Positions 1-37,689 of a DNA stretch of 64,000 nt are shown here, piece after piece; position 1 is the first letter of the stretch, and each line of letters begins with the position of its first letter. Origin of the DNA: Brachycybe producta (lineage: Eukaryota > Arthropoda > Diplopoda > Playtdesmida > Andrognathidae); NCBI GenBank assembly GCA_036925085.1, contig JAUPFP010000007.1:873501-937500 (forward strand), given 5' to 3'. The position numbers and the translations under genes are program-made. Under the pieces are notes generated by a model that was not told where the DNA came from, ran no database searches, and saw only the letters and a program-made list of their open reading frames with translations.

Positions 1-310
1 TATTACGGAGTTAGGTTAGGAAAAAGGACGGTAGCTTTATGTTTATGTTTGGGGTCGTAAAAAGCCGCACCGCTAAATTGTTTATTATTATAATTATTAT
101 GTTTATTTATTACGGTTAGACTTCCTAGAGGCTCAACAAGGCACACTCCGCGCTCCTCCGTACGAACTACGGTATGTAGTAATTTGCATACTTTGACCAA
201 AGAGCTTCTAAAACTTGATTCCCTTTGCTTTTACTTTGAATTCGTTTGACGTTTCCCTTTCCCTCGCTCATTAAACGGCCTCACTCGGTCGCTGAATTTC
301 CTTATTTCAG
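1..310. other. Intron of ARFGEF3 (left edge)
   Basis: No coding stretch was recognised here. The sequence ends in a pyrimidine-rich acceptor (TTATTTCAG, ending at 310) that leads into the first visible ARFGEF3 exon. That exon begins with one base completing a codon, so at least one coding exon lies further left. The short open frame on the minus strand has no recognisable protein character. Confidence 0.7.
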
Positions 311-3300
311 TCAAAGATGTTTGACCGCACTTCAGTTGGCTCTGGAATCACGTAATTCAAAGCTGGTTTCTGCTGCAGTATGCGGCTTCCAGGTATAAAA
401 CACCGCGTTTTATCATTTAATCATACATCTGGATATAGCTCATCTCGTTTTTCTGGATGTCGTTTGTAATAAGAAACTTCTGAGGGACGATCGGTTCCAT
501 TCGAACCTCGAGTGCGAGTCCGAAGAACAGTGGATGCCGTCTCAGCTCCTGACGGCCGTCGTTTCTCTACGCAGCCAACCGGAAGACGTCCAAGTGGACG
601 TCCTGAACGTGCTCCTGAATATGGCTTGCGCCACCTGGTGGAGCATGAACGAATCGGTGATTTTACGCATCCTCGGCACGTGCCAAGACTCGTTTTTCTG
701 TGGCAGCTTGGCCGTGAGGATAGCCTCGCAGGCGACGGCGAGTCAGACGCTCAGAACCTTCTGCGATCATTTGGATCAGGAGGAGAGAGCAGCTAGGGTA
801 TATAAGTATTATATCGAAAACAAGAGAGACCGGAAAACTCTCTTTTGTCTTTTTCTCTCGTTTCTGTCTCTCATTCTCTTTCTCTCTGTTTCGAGTATCT
901 ACTGATTGCCATCAATCACTAATCAATTTAGTCGGTCTTGTTTTTAGGCTAACCCTTACTTCAAATGTCAACAAAACTGTGATCGAGGTAAACGACTAAC
1001 CCTTTACTAACTTCACTTAACTGCTTTTGTGTCCATCAACTTCCTTAATTGTCTGCAACTTCATTTATTTTGTTTTATTTCAATGAAAATTTTTTTTTAA
1101 AAAATAATATATTCTAATTTTTTAGCATAGTCTTTTAAATTAAGTGATTTAGGTACATTAGTAATAAAAAGAAAATATAGAAAGTTCAGGTGAAATTGCT
1201 AAGAATTTCATTTGAAACTTTAACTGAAATTTATTTAAAAACATTTTTGTAAGAAATGAATAAAAATGGAGAAAAAAAAAGAAGGAAAAAGATAATTGAT
1301 GAATAAGTGTAATTATTAGTGTATTAAGTGTGATTTAAAGTGTAAACTCCCTTCTTGAACTCTAGCTATTTTGTCTTGTTATTCTGGCTTTCAGGAGCAA
1401 AATTATGAGAAAAAAAAACTTAGAAACTGGAAGGGTAGCTCAAGCACTGCTTAATGGTGTTTTTTTGTTTGTATCTTTTAAAATAACGTTTTTTATGTCA
1501 GCAGATTGTGCATTTTAAATTTTATTTATAAATGTTTATTTTAAAATATATATTAACATGAAAATTTTAATTGAGTTTCTAGTTTCTAACACACTTTCAA
1601 TTTCTTTGTGAAGAATAATCAGAGTTTGAATGAGCAGCACCACTCGTGCTTTTCATACGTGCCTTTCTAGGCTGATCAGTGTCTTATATAATTTCGTCTA
1701 TTCTGCAGATGAGATAACGAAAGAATCGATATTCGATCAAGTGGTACCCATTTTGCATCACCTCTGTACGAATCTTCAACAGCAACAGCAAAGGTGTGTT
1801 AATTATTGCAGTGCGTGTTGATTGTATTCTGTTCGTAGTTTTGATTGACCTTTTATGTTTGCTAAAGGAATAACAGCAGCTTAAAGGAAAGAGTCGTTCC
1901 ATTCTACTTGGAATCCGTTTTGACTTTGGTTTCAAGTTTACCGCAGACTTCTTGTCGTTCGACGTCACTTTTAGACTATTTGTGGTACGCATGCGAAATA
2001 AACGGCAGTTGATGTTTTTCTGGTCGTTTTCTAGAGTATTGTGATCTTTTAGGCGAGAATTGTGCCCCACACTTTTATCTTTACTCGGAAATCCAACGTC
2101 GTCGGATAAGAATGTTCCGTTGTCGAGGACTCCTGGAATTTCCGATATCCATTCAGTTGTCAGTCGCTCGACTGTCAAATCCCATCTTACGTTGACCACT
2201 TCCGAAGTGAAGACCGTCTACAGGTTTTAGTTTAACGATCGATTTTTTCTATTGTACTTCATCTAACGGAGGATCGATTTAGTATATGCGTGGAGTTGGT
2301 TCGACTTGTTGGAGTGATGGCGACTCTTCGACCGATGCTCGAATCCATGTTTCATAGGTTTCTCTTCCACACTCCATCCGTTCATCGTTTAGAGGCACTG
2401 AGGGCCACCAAAGAGGTTAACGAATCGTTAAGTAAGTCGCTTTTTCGTTTGATGCTAAGTGGTTCTTGTTTATTCAGATAATGAAGAAACCCGATCGATT
2501 GTTAAATTTTGGAGGACCTCCCCTTATTATCGACAAGAAGCTTTCGTGCTCCACAGATCTAGGATTGTTGAAACTGTAACGTGGTCTCCTCTCGTAATTT
2601 TATCGTTTTGGTGACGTAATCGTATTTTTTTTTTACTATAAAAAGGGTCGTCGACGCTTTTGTCGAGTGTTCTCACTGTGGTGACAGTCTACTCTGTTAT
2701 GCGAGTGTCGATTGCGTCGTGGCTCTACTCGATTCTTTGGAACGGATCTGCGAAGGAAGTGGACTTTCGACGGAACACATTTCGACTCTAAACTCTCTTT
2801 ATCGAGACTTGGATAGCTGCGACTATAAAGGACCCATGACTTACGAGACTTGGGAAAAAGTGCAGAAAATAGCCCTATTGATGAGGAAATATTCTGTGGC
2901 TGAACAATCGAAGATGAAAGACAACGATGAAAACGAAGTTGGCGTGAAATTGCGCGATTCCAAAAGTACGGACTGTAATTTAAAGGAAGTTTTGGACACC
3001 CGTGATTATGACGACAACAAAGAAAACGACGCGAATGTATCGGGGGAAGAATATGCTGTGTCTGCGACGGGAACGTCTGTGGTGGAATGTTCACTGAACG
3101 ACGGAGAAGAACTATCTCTACCCAAAAATAATTGTGACGGCGACCCGCCGTCCGGTTACGAGACAGACTCGTCTGGTAGCACCGAAGGTCCAGAAGAGGG
3201 TTTTGAAAATGAGGAAATGGAAGCCAATGACGACGTAAGGGAATGTTAAATTCAGTTTATGGTCATCGAGTAAGCAGAACGTTTTCATTTTGAAAGATGA

Positions 3301-6300
3301 TTGACGAAGAAAACGAAGTCGAAGAAGAGAGGCGAAAACGAATGCCGAAGACTCTGATGGGTAAAGAAGAATGTAGAGAGGAGCAAGAACGAGTTGCTCG
3401 TCTGTACGAGACGAGAGACGTTTACACTCAACAGGAACGTCGGAATGCGAGACATTTTGTAAAACTTCTCGAGAACGAATTGCGTTCGTGGCTTTTGATT
3501 AAAAGTTCCATCGAAGCAGACGAACTTCTTCAAGAGTTTGCTTCTAAATATTGTGAAGGTGACTGGCTACCTCTATAAATTAGAAAGATTTCATTCTTGT
3601 TCGTTATCTTAAGTGTTTCTTATGTCCACAGCTGTCGTCGTTGGTCAGAATTGTGAAACTGATTCAAACGAAGATCAGGCGATTCATCGTATGATCATCA
3701 ATGCAGATGGTGTTTATTTGGCCATTTACACAACTCTTCTCTTAAACCTGAAATTGATTCAGTCTAATTATTATAACGGGTTGAAAGGCGATCCACCATT
3801 GACAGAAGTTTGTCCAATTTGGACTCTTGTACGGGAAGATACAGTTTTTTAAACGTCGCCCACTTTTTTCCAGGACGAATTCATTGAAAGCGTTCATGGA
3901 AGTGGAGTTCTAGTCTACTTATCGGCCGACTGGTTGGCCGAGTTGTACCAACAGGTTTTGGTCGGCAATTATTTGGAAAATGCCGGTTATGATCGTTTGT
4001 CGAAGAACAACTCTGCTCTTATCAATCTTTTGACCGGTGATTTAATTTAATTAATGGGTACTTTTTTGCGGTCATCTTTGGCATATTTATTCTTAAAGTT
4101 GTTGTTATTGTCTTTTCAATTGAGATCTTGATGGTGCGAATGGAGAACACCTTTTGTCCGATTATTATCGGCTTGAAAAAGCTGTCACGAGTAACGACGG
4201 CGGGCTTGAAATGGAGGCTGGTCGGTTCTACTAATCAGTTAATTATCGAAAAAAACAAGATGTTTTAACCAAATGATATTACATTATTGCGTGTCAGGTC
4301 GAAAGTTTGCTCGTCGTGTGCTCACCGGTTGTTGGGATGGAGTTTTGGATGTTTTGTCCGTGTTACTCGACGAGAAAAATGCAGTTGGTATCAAAAACAA
4401 CATCGGCCTCATGTTGGGGACTGAAAATGCCAAAGAGGAGCACAGAAAGGCTCGAGATGCTGTCGCGAGCAGCTTAGACGGATTGCAAAAAGCTGCTCGT
4501 CTCAGTAACATCCTCAGTAAGCTTAAAATCGACAATAGAATCTCACATTTTCTACGTTTGAAGTCGTTTTATAATTTGCTTCTTTCTGTTCGTCAGATCT
4601 CCACTCTCGTTGTGAAACTGTTTTCGCCTTACTTTCGACCGTATCTTGTCCCATTGCTGATCCGCAGCAAGGTTCCACACCCATCCACCGTAGAAAACTG
4701 AAATCGTCTAGTCTTCTAAATCGATCTCGACCGATCAAACTCCACGTTTCGCACGTTCTCAGCATGGATGTAATGTTGTCGCATGGCTTGGAGTTGGGCA
4801 GTCATAGTCCAGATTGTTGGAAACACGTTTTCAGGTATTGTTTGATTGGATTTCTCTTTTTGTTGAAGGAAATCTTCCGATTTTTTTCTTTTCTCGTTTC
4901 AGATGTTGTTCGTACATAGCAGATCTCGAACACTCGTATTTCAGCCAAGGATTGACCCATTCCTCAACTTCAAAGTCGTCACATCGCAAAGAGATGTGGC
5001 CGTCAAAATCGGATAAAGACGAATTAAAGTAATCTATAATTATAAGGATAAACCAAAAGTTAGTTTTTTGTTGCTGAAATTGTTTTCTCCGTTTAGAGAC
5101 GAGGAGGAAGAAGAATCTTTTCCTCCATCCATTATTTTTCCGTCTGGATCACAGACATTCTCAGTGGTCGATTATATGAAACAGAACGTCACAAACCTGA
5201 GTTCCAATGGTGTTCTTTCTCCGGATCAGACTATCCAAATGTTGTGTTCTCTATCGCAACAAGTTGACAGGTCTCTCTTCTTCCCATTTTTAACGTGCGT
5301 TCTTAACGTGTGCTTCCTTTCTGTTACGTTTCTTTGTTTTGTTCTGCAGGTTGTTTGATGATGCCGCATACAAATTGAATCTCAGATCGCTTCTCGGTTT
5401 TCTTAAGGAGTTGTGTTCTGCTAGCCAATCGGCTCTCTTCTCCAAGGTTACTAAACGAGTCTCTTCGAGCAGCCCACATCACCAGAAATCGAACTCGTTT
5501 CCGCACCATTATCGTGGTAACATGTTGCTGCTTCATCGTCTGGGGGACGTGATGTTGAAGAGCGTTCGTAGTGGGCGACCTCTCATACATGTGATGCAGT
5601 CCTGGAGCGTCATCGGATTGCATCTAATGGAAGTACGGCTCTTGGAGCTTTATTCGTTTTAGCTATCCCACTGTATTAAAAGCGTTGGTCGTTTTCAGGC
5701 AGCTTGTCACAAAGATCAAGACGTGGCTAAGCGTGCAGTTGCTTGCATTCACGATATCGTTAGCGCTCTTCTTGCGAGTCAATCGGAGTTGCCGTACTTT
5801 CATTTTAATGAGGCTCTTTTTAAACCGTTCGAAAATCTTCTCTGCTTAGAACTGTGCGACATTGACATTCAAGATCAAGTACGACCGTAGCGGATTTAGT
5901 CGGCCGTCGTTTTGGTTAAATGTGGTTTTATGTTTTAATTCCTAGATAATCAGTTCGATATGCGAGTTTGTCGAAGGTTCGAAAACGGAGATCTGCTCCG
6001 GATGGCGTCCTCTTTTTGGGGCACTGCGAGCCGTGCGTTCGACTGCTCCATTTCTGGTTGCGGCTGTCGAATCGGAAGGAGATTTGAGGCTCAATTCTAG
6101 TCACGTTCGTGCTGTAATCGATGTTTTCGACGCATTTCTCAACACGGAGAACATTCTAGTTTTTGCTAATGCTGCCGTTGATTGCATCTTGTGTCTTTTG
6201 AAGCATATTAAAGGTTCAGGTATGTATACTAAGCATTTAATGTGTTATAAAAAGAGACGCGGATGGAGTCGTGTTTTTTTTTTCATTTCTATATTTAAAA

Positions 6301-9300
6301 AAATGCTTTATCAAAGGGGATAACGATGTAATTGGTGAACAGTCGACGGGAACTGTACCAGATCTATGCTTGGAATGTCTTAAGTGCATTCACAAATGCT
6401 GTGGGATTCTGGCATCGATGCATCAGATGCCGTCTTGTCCAATGTTTCTTTCATCTAACAGGTTAATGATAAAAATGCGCTTAAGATTGGTTTATGATCA
6501 GCTGATTTTCAGAAGAAACAAAATTAAGAGAAACTGGAATGTGTTTTAGGTAGCTCAGTCGCTTAATAATATTTTCATATTGATATTTTTCAAAATAAAC
6601 TTTTTATTAGCAGTAATTTAAAAAAAAGTATTGTCTGCTTTTGCCTTGTTTACACTGAGGCGTTTATTTCAACTTTTTGAAAATCTCAACTGGTGAAATG
6701 ATAGTGATTAGGCGGGGGCCACGTTTCTTCCATTTTTCACCAGTTCAAATTCTCACCCCAGTGGAAACAAGGCCTTAAAGTTGCGTCATTTTCAAACTTA
6801 ACATAAAATGCTTGTTTTAAAATGTATCGAACATGAAACTACTCTTCAGTGATTCGGCCACCCCCGTCTAGTTTCTAAAACACTTTTCATTTCATTTTGC
6901 TAATGAAAGACAGAATGACCTGAGTTGGAGCGGCGCCGTTTACACTTTAAACCCACCTTATTTGTATCCATTTCTGCCACAGGATTCAACTTGGATCTGC
7001 CAGTCAGATTGTCGATCCTGAAATTTCTGGCCAGAATCTTGTTCTTTTCAATAGAGAATCAGATAAAAACGCGAATGAAAACGCCGCAGCCAATTTGGAT
7101 TGGTTGTCGAAGAATCTGGTGACATTGCAAGAGTTGGAGCAGCCGTCCGGCATCTTGCATGTGTGGTGTCTCCTGCTGGAGGGTTTGGTGGGAGCGGTGG
7201 CCACTTTTCCACGCTGTTATCAGCCATGCACTATGGAAACTTTGTTTTTTTTGTTACACAAGATTTTCGAGCTTCCTGGTTAGTTGATGGTTAAAATAGC
7301 CGAGTTTAAAACGACATCAGTTCATGTTTTATATTCGTGTGTGTTTGTTCTAAGGTGTCGAGTTCGGTCTCTACGTCGTCAACCACATTCTACTGCCTAT
7401 GATGCAATCTTGGTTACGCCGAACTGCGAGGCTTCACCGCGGATGGGAAGGTTTTGCGTCGAATTTCAAACAGTGTTGTGGGCAGACGACTGATCTTGTT
7501 GTCGACTATCTTACTAAGTTGTCTGGTCTGTTATAAATGTGATCCTCATCTGTAATCGGTTATGAACGAATGTAATACTTATTTTAGAATTGAATCAGCT
7601 GCAAACGGCAAGAGGTGGAATGTTCGTGCTGTATCAGCTGCTTCAGTTGATGACGGAATGCGTGTCTCAACCTAACGAGAGCATCGCACGTCTCGGATGT
7701 TCGTGTATGAGGCACGTCATCGTGACGAGTGGCTCCATTTTCACTGCGGATATGTGGGAAGTGGTTTGCGAAATGCTGAGAAGAGCTTCAAACGTCAGTC
7801 TTTTTAACGTAAGACAACTTATTGTGGCGTTCAATGAAAACTCGGACAACTTTTATGGCGACGCCTGTCAGGTTAAAGTGGCCGCAAGTTCCGACTGCTC
7901 GCCGCAAGAAAACGAACGACTGAAGCAGCTTGCCGAACAGGTTTCTCCCAACGATCACCTTGTGGACGGGGGTATTCGATGCAAATAACGAAAACGCCAT
8001 TTTGTCTCGTGTGTTTCTGTTAGGTTTTTCTTCTGGACAGCCAGCAGTCGTTGTCGAACGGCCTCCTCGAAGAATCGGCCGACGACGATAGGTCTTACGT
8101 CTTCCTGTTGTATCCACTGGACAACAACGACCAGCGACACACGTTCGAAGCAAACGTTGTCAAGTTAGAAGAACTCATTTTAACAATTATTGGTTTATGC
8201 TGTGATTATGATAATTTTTTAATCGTTTTTCTTTGGTTTTCTCAAGAGTTTCTTTTCGCTCGATGGTTGTCGGTCTCATATCCCATCAGATACTTCTTCA
8301 GACAATAGGATCGATCTTATTGAACGGAATGCCGCACGTTGTTCCCAGTCTAGCCAATATTCTCCTTCAGAGTCCAGCACCCACACCGTCGTCATCTCGG
8401 CCGCCGATTGGATCTCATTCGACGTCTTGCGAGAGCGTTCGCTCCGAATCAAAGCTTCCCGGTTAGTTTTGTGTTCACGAGATTTATTTTTTGTTGACTG
8501 ATTGTAATGTTTTTCAAGGTATGGTAGGCTACTTGTCCGATCGACAGGTGTCTACTCTTCTGTTTTGCCTGAAGGATTCTTATGACGTGTCTTGTCAATT
8601 CGACGTAAGACCTGGTCTCAAGTTCTTGGTACAGAAGGTTGCGAGAGCGAGTGCGGCAGCGAATCTGTATAAGCAATCTGGAGCCAGTTGGACCATTAGA
8701 ACGGTTGCACTCTTGGAAATGTGTCTCCATCTGTTGCAGTTTGGTGTCAAATCCAAGGATACCAAGGATCATGTTGCCGGATACCAAACGTGGGTTTCCG
8801 AACTGAAAACCACGTTTAGCGACGTCAGCGTTTTGTACGCGGAACTATTTACGAGAAAGGACGACGATCAGTTTGCGAGACTGCAGGACCAGCCGATATT
8901 CTTCTTAGTTGCACAGACGGACGATTACATGGAGATGAGACATAAGAACGACGAGCGTAAAAAGAAGTCGGACGACGTCGACGAGTCGCCGACGTTGACC
9001 ACGGATTCGCCAAAAGAAGAACGTGGCTCCGAGGAGGCGGTTACGACGGTCGCATCAAAAGAAGAATCTGTAGAATCGCCGGAAAGAGCCGAGGAGGCAT
9101 TAAAGGAGCTGAAACTGGACAACGAAGAAGAAGATGAAGAAGAAGAAAAAGAAGATAGTGATGGAGGGGAAGAAAAGGCGGAAGACGGTAGAGATTCGCT
9201 TCACGTATACGAGGTAGCCACTCGGAAGGACATCGACACGATGGTCAGCGAGTTTAAGAGGAGGAAACAGCAACATGCAATGCCATCGATGAACCGAGAG

Positions 9301-9675
9301 AGATCAAAAAAACCGTTCAAATGGGTGGAGGCGCAGGAAGTGAGGTCTAAACAGAACCACGAAGAAACGAAACTTCCATCCGTATTGAAAGTAGGTTTTC
9401 TCATGATCTTGTAATCTGTCGTATTAACTTCGTTTTTCGTTTTTTTTTTAAAGGATCGTCACGCTTGTATCAAGGTCCGAACAGAAATGCTTCTGTCCAT
9501 CTTTGATTTCGTTTGTCAAGTGGACGATCGTCAGTTTAAATCTCTTTTGCCAATCACGTTTCCTTTCGTTCGCACTCTGGTTGCTCACGGAAACGATGCA
9601 ACACTTAGGCAGATCCTTGCCGAATTCCTCGATAGAATAGCTTCGCTTTATCAGTTTGCAAATGAAGGCAAATGA
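311..9675 (+). CDS. ARFGEF3: ARFGEF3 / BIG3 orthologue, partial at 5' end (28 exons)
   Basis: A Sec7-like relative of the large ARF guanine-exchange factors; vertebrate BIG3 is a secretory-pathway protein of about 2,180 residues that acts as a negative regulator of granule biogenesis. Exons read by splice site and phase: 311-392, 474-797, 948-987, 1709-1793, 1868-1984, 2053-2223, 2283-2431, 2478-2580, 2646-3234, 3297-3558, 3632-3807, 3874-4036, 4125-4220, 4298-4516, 4597-4834, 4903-5028, 5097-5270, 5350-5632, 5699-5878, 5946-6219, 6317-6461, 6983-7278, 7355-7525, 7588-7940, 8024-8163, 8247-8461, 8519-9390, 9454-9675. All phases join into one frame of 2,087 residues ending in TGA. Family signatures: LQLALES near the start; GSGVLVYLS and ELYQQVL in the Sec7-like part (exon 12); GLELGSHSPDCW (exon 15); GWRPLFGALR (exon 20); RPGLKFLVQKVA and NLYKQSGASW (exon 27); KRRKQQH before the C-terminal helical block. 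An acidic run lies near residue 1923. I see no catalytic 'glutamate finger' motif in exons 10-14, as expected for BIG3. Least certain junction: exon 8 to 9, where phase requires the GT at 2581 rather than the better-looking GTAACG at 2576. Confidence 0.93.
948..987 (+). other. ARFGEF3: 40-nt micro-exon of ARFGEF3
   Basis: This short exon sits between a TTTTTAG acceptor and a GAG|GTAAAC donor and codes for about 13 residues (ANPYFKCQQNCDR). The exon before it ends in phase 0 and the one after must start in phase 1, since any other phase opens with a stop. This 40-base insert exactly reconciles the two. It is inferred from phase and splice signals, not from homology, because this linker is poorly conserved in the family. 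Confidence 0.7.
1380..1640. repeat. MITE-like inverted repeat, family T, in ARFGEF3 intron 3
   Basis: The left arm carries the family motif AGAAACTGGAAGGGTAGCTC, followed by a stretch ending TTTTAAAATAACG. The right arm carries the complement-type motif (GAGTTTCTAGTTTCTAACACAC) reversed at about 1573-1596. The same arms recur near 6464-6930, 10100-10200, 33780-34080, 41570-41830 and 61640-61950. Without a clean target duplication, boundaries are approximate. Confidence 0.5.
6464..6930. repeat. MITE-like inverted repeat, family T, in ARFGEF3 intron 21
   Basis: The left arm (about 6530-6605) has GGTAGCTCAGTCGCTTAA followed by CAAAATAAACTTTTTAT. The right arm (about 6770-6910) has the inverse form ending GTCTAGTTTCTAAAACAC. 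The middle (about 6650-6780) is different sequence, perhaps a nested insertion. The element fills most of this 521-bp intron. Confidence 0.5.
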
Positions 9676-10020
9676 TAATAATTTATTATTATTTGTTGGT
9701 TTATCATACAAAGTTCCCTCCACGAAAAGAACTGTCTCTCGAAATCTCGTTGTTGCTATGTTGCTTTTTTTTTCGCAAAACTTTTATCAAACAAATCAGT
9801 GAATTCAATTTTTTATTATTTTATTGGGCGCTTTTTATTGTAAATGGTAAATTGGCAATGGTATCGTTATTGTTGACCCTCAGTAACAACAGTTAACGTG
9901 ATTTTCAGTACATGTCTCTGATGTCGGTTCGAAAAACGAATGCCACCCAATAGTAGGCCTCATTGAAATGTGTTTTAAACAATTTTAAATTGGTTCAGTT
10001 TATTTAATGCAAAATCAGTA

Positions 10021-10026
10021 AATAAA
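10021..10026 (+). terminator. Candidate polyadenylation signal of ARFGEF3
   Basis: A canonical AATAAA lies about 350 bp after the ARFGEF3 stop codon. It is chosen on motif and distance only; further A/T-rich variants follow, and it lies beside repeat sequence. Confidence 0.3.
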
Positions 10027-10261
10027 ATTCGTTTAGATGTTTTATGAACAGCTCATTTTAAACGCTTTATTTATCTTGTGTTTCAGAAAAACTACACTAA
10101 GGAGAAATTGAAAGTGTTTGAAACTAGAACGGTAGCTGAATCACTTAGTATATTTTTAATATTGATAATTTCAAAATAAACTTTTTATGAACAATAAATT
10201 GAAAAATATGATCTGAAAGACAGAAACTTATACAACTTTCTGTGACCAAGATAGCTGATTG

Positions 10262-10440
10262 ACAAGCAAGTAAAGACAGGAATACGCAGACGTTTGCTCC
10301 GCCCCTTTTATGAAGGCAGGCAACTTTAATTGATTTGTTCTGACGTCACGTGCCCCGCCTTTTTCAATTGGTTGATATTTGGTCTGACGCTCATAAAGGG
10401 CGGAGCAAACATCTGTGTGTCCCTGTCTTTATATGCCTGT
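10262..10440. mobile_element. Palindromic MITE, family Q, copy 1
   Basis: Terminal inverted repeats of about 50 bp, including AAAGACAGG and TTTGCTCCGCCC on both arms. It is flanked by a near-perfect 9-bp duplication (AGCTGATTG at 10253-10261, ATCTGATTG at 10441-10449). The centre holds TGACGTCACGTG, that is, a CRE-like palindrome overlapping an E-box. It is related to the copies at 23279-23484 and 47346-47551 and is the most diverged of the three. The 9-bp duplication would fit a Mutator-like origin; there is no transposase. Confidence 0.75.
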
Positions 10441-11930
10441 ATCTGATTGTGCTAATTTTTTTTGTGAGATTTGGGATATGGTAAATAGGTGGCGCCACAG
10501 CAGCAAATCTTTCTTTTAGTTTTAACTTTTATGAGACGTTCGATAGACGGCGCTACTGCAGTGAATTTCTCTTTCTCTAGGTTTTTTTTTTCTTCAAAAA
10601 TGGCGCCAATGAATTAAGTTTGTGTTGTACTTCGTGTTTCAGTCTCTTTTTTTACGTGTAAGTATGACTTATTTTTGCCCAAATAACATACCCGAACGAT
10701 TATTATTATTATTATTATTATTATAAACATGGTATTTGAACATTTTACTGTGTTGTTCTGTTAAACTGAGTTTGCACTACATAAAGTGTAAGTCACGTAA
10801 TGATGACGTTTGGAGCCAAAAACGAAACGGTTAAAGTCCGTAAAACTAAAGCAATGAAGCAGGTGAGCTGAATCGATATTTGCACCGAAAAAGAACCATA
10901 TTTATCATATACATAGACTCATAGTAAGTTTTTATTGGAAAGAAAAGTATTTTTCTCTTTGAAGACTTGAGGCGAGTTTATTTTTTGGCGCGTATTTTTT
11001 AATTTCTAACTTCCGGTTTGTTAATTTTACATTCTTCTCACTAGGTGGCATAACGAGTATGGTCCCCTTCTTATCAGGTAAACTTCCTCCTTTTTTATTT
11101 GATTTGAGTTGCAAAAAAATTAAGAGAAAAAAAGTAGGGAAAATTAATTGGTTAAATTATTAATAAACACACTCTTCTCTTTTATTTGTACAAAATTCAC
11201 AATATACAATTTTCTTCTTTCCGTCCTCTGATTTTAACATTTTTTAAAGAAAAGATGAGAGTAAAATCCATTTTTGAAAGATAATAATATATTTATGTCT
11301 ATATTTAAAATACTTTTAATTCATTACCGTTTTTCTTTTTTTTTTTCTTTCTTATTTTAAACGAGGTTGGAAAGAGAGGGGGGGGAGGGTTGTCAATTGA
11401 TTGACACGTTGCACGCCAGAGGGCGACACTTACCGCGCGACGCAACTAAATAAGGATATTTACTGAAGAAAGGAATAAATATTAAAAATTTCAAAGTTCC
11501 AAATCTGAATTTGTAATGTAAAACGAATCCTTATTTTTCTTAAATTTAATATTTAAAAAAAAAACATTCAGAGAAATTCAATAAAAGTATTTTTGTTTAG
11601 AAAATTGAGACCACAATTCTTTTATTTTCGATCACAAAAAAAGTTTTAAAAGTTTAAAAGAGCAAAATGATGATGATGATGATTGGGGGGGGGGGAAATT
11701 GAGGGGAGAAAAGAAAGTATTTTTCATGGCTTTTTATGAGTTTTGTAAACAAGATAAATAATGATTTTAAGATTTAAGAAAATGATCACAGACGTTGTTG
11801 TTGGGTTTGAACGAAACAGGCGGCCCGCCGTCGGCCCTCAGACAGTCCCCTAATTGAGTGAGCCCCCTTCTCTCTCTCTCTATCACTGAAGTCATAATTC
11901 ATATTAATGATAAAATTGAAACACCTCCCA

Positions 11931-11936
11931 TTTATT
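11931..11936 (-). terminator. Candidate polyadenylation signal of RUNX
   Basis: Minus-strand AATAAA about 295 bp downstream of the RUNX stop codon. Motif and position only. Confidence 0.35.
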
Positions 11937-12227
11937 AAACCCACGCACGAAATGACAAATCCCATCTAAACTCATCTCTGCTGACACACACACAGAGATC
12001 CTCTGAAACAGGCCACTTTTACCCACCAAAGGGATCGTCCATTTTTACAAATTAATAAGGTCAGGGGGGGTCACGTGATCGCGACGGCACTCAAGATTTA
12101 AATTGGTCCACGACTAGGGTTACGACAGGAAGCTCTTTCCAAAGGGGTCGGCGGAAGATGAGACGAGTGGACCGGGCTGAGCTCCCGTTCTCTCTCTCTC
12201 TCTCTCGTTGGTTGAAATGGTTATTTA

Positions 12228-37226
<24,999 letters not shown>

Positions 37227-37364
37227 TCATTAAAAACTGGTTAATTTTTGTTTTATCTATTTTCTTATTAGATAAATTAAATCTTAATAATTTAAAATAG
37301 AAAACGACGAGGAAATATTTATAAGAGCAACAACGATGTCCGTAGTTTTAAATAAAAGTAGCCC

Positions 37365-37372
37365 CTTATATA
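37365..37372 (-). promoter_or_regulatory. Candidate TATA box of RUNX
   Basis: Minus-strand TATATAAG about 157 bp upstream of the RUNX ATG. A further TATAAATA lies nearer (about 37315). The neighbourhood is AT-rich, so the motif alone is weak evidence. Confidence 0.3.
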
Positions 37373-37689
37373 CAGGCACACACACTTAGCATTCGAACGC
37401 GCAAACACATTATATATAAATATATATATAGGTGGGCAGCACTGCACTGCACTGACACACGCACTCTTTATCTTCTGTGTCTCCCTTGTTCTCTTCTGTC
37501 GGTCGCCGGTTAGCCGTTCTCGGTCTACGTTGGTGTGGTAGCGCAGTAGTAGTAGTACCGTAGTGGTAGAGTGGTTAGGTTATATGGTATAGTGTGATGT
37601 GTGGGGGTTTCCCCAGTCGTACCCACAGCACCAGCGACAGAAGCAAGCAACAGCAGCAGCACACAAACGCTCAGCCTCAGCAGTGGTAT

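Larger units (their letters stand above)
9676..12227. other. Convergent intergenic region: two 3' UTRs and repeats
   Basis: This 2.55-kb stretch separates the ARFGEF3 stop from the RUNX stop, which is on the opposite strand. No gene was seen. It contains a plus-strand AATAAA at about 10021 suitable for ARFGEF3, and a minus-strand AATAAA (TTTATT on plus at 11931-11936) suitable for RUNX, about 295 bp past its stop. A family-T half element lies at about 10100-10200 and a 179-bp palindromic MITE at 10262-10440. There is an ATT run at about 10700-10722, GAT repeats at about 11670 and a poly(G) tract at about 11684. Confidence 0.6.

Noticed and set aside
2576..2581. GTAACG donor for ARFGEF3 exon 8
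   Set aside because: It would leave phase 0, but the next exon can only start in phase 2; the GT at 2581 restores the frame. Transcript data could reverse this choice.
2636..3094. 152-codon minus-strand frame
   Set aside because: It is antisense to ARFGEF3 exon 9, which has clear phase and homology support on the plus strand.
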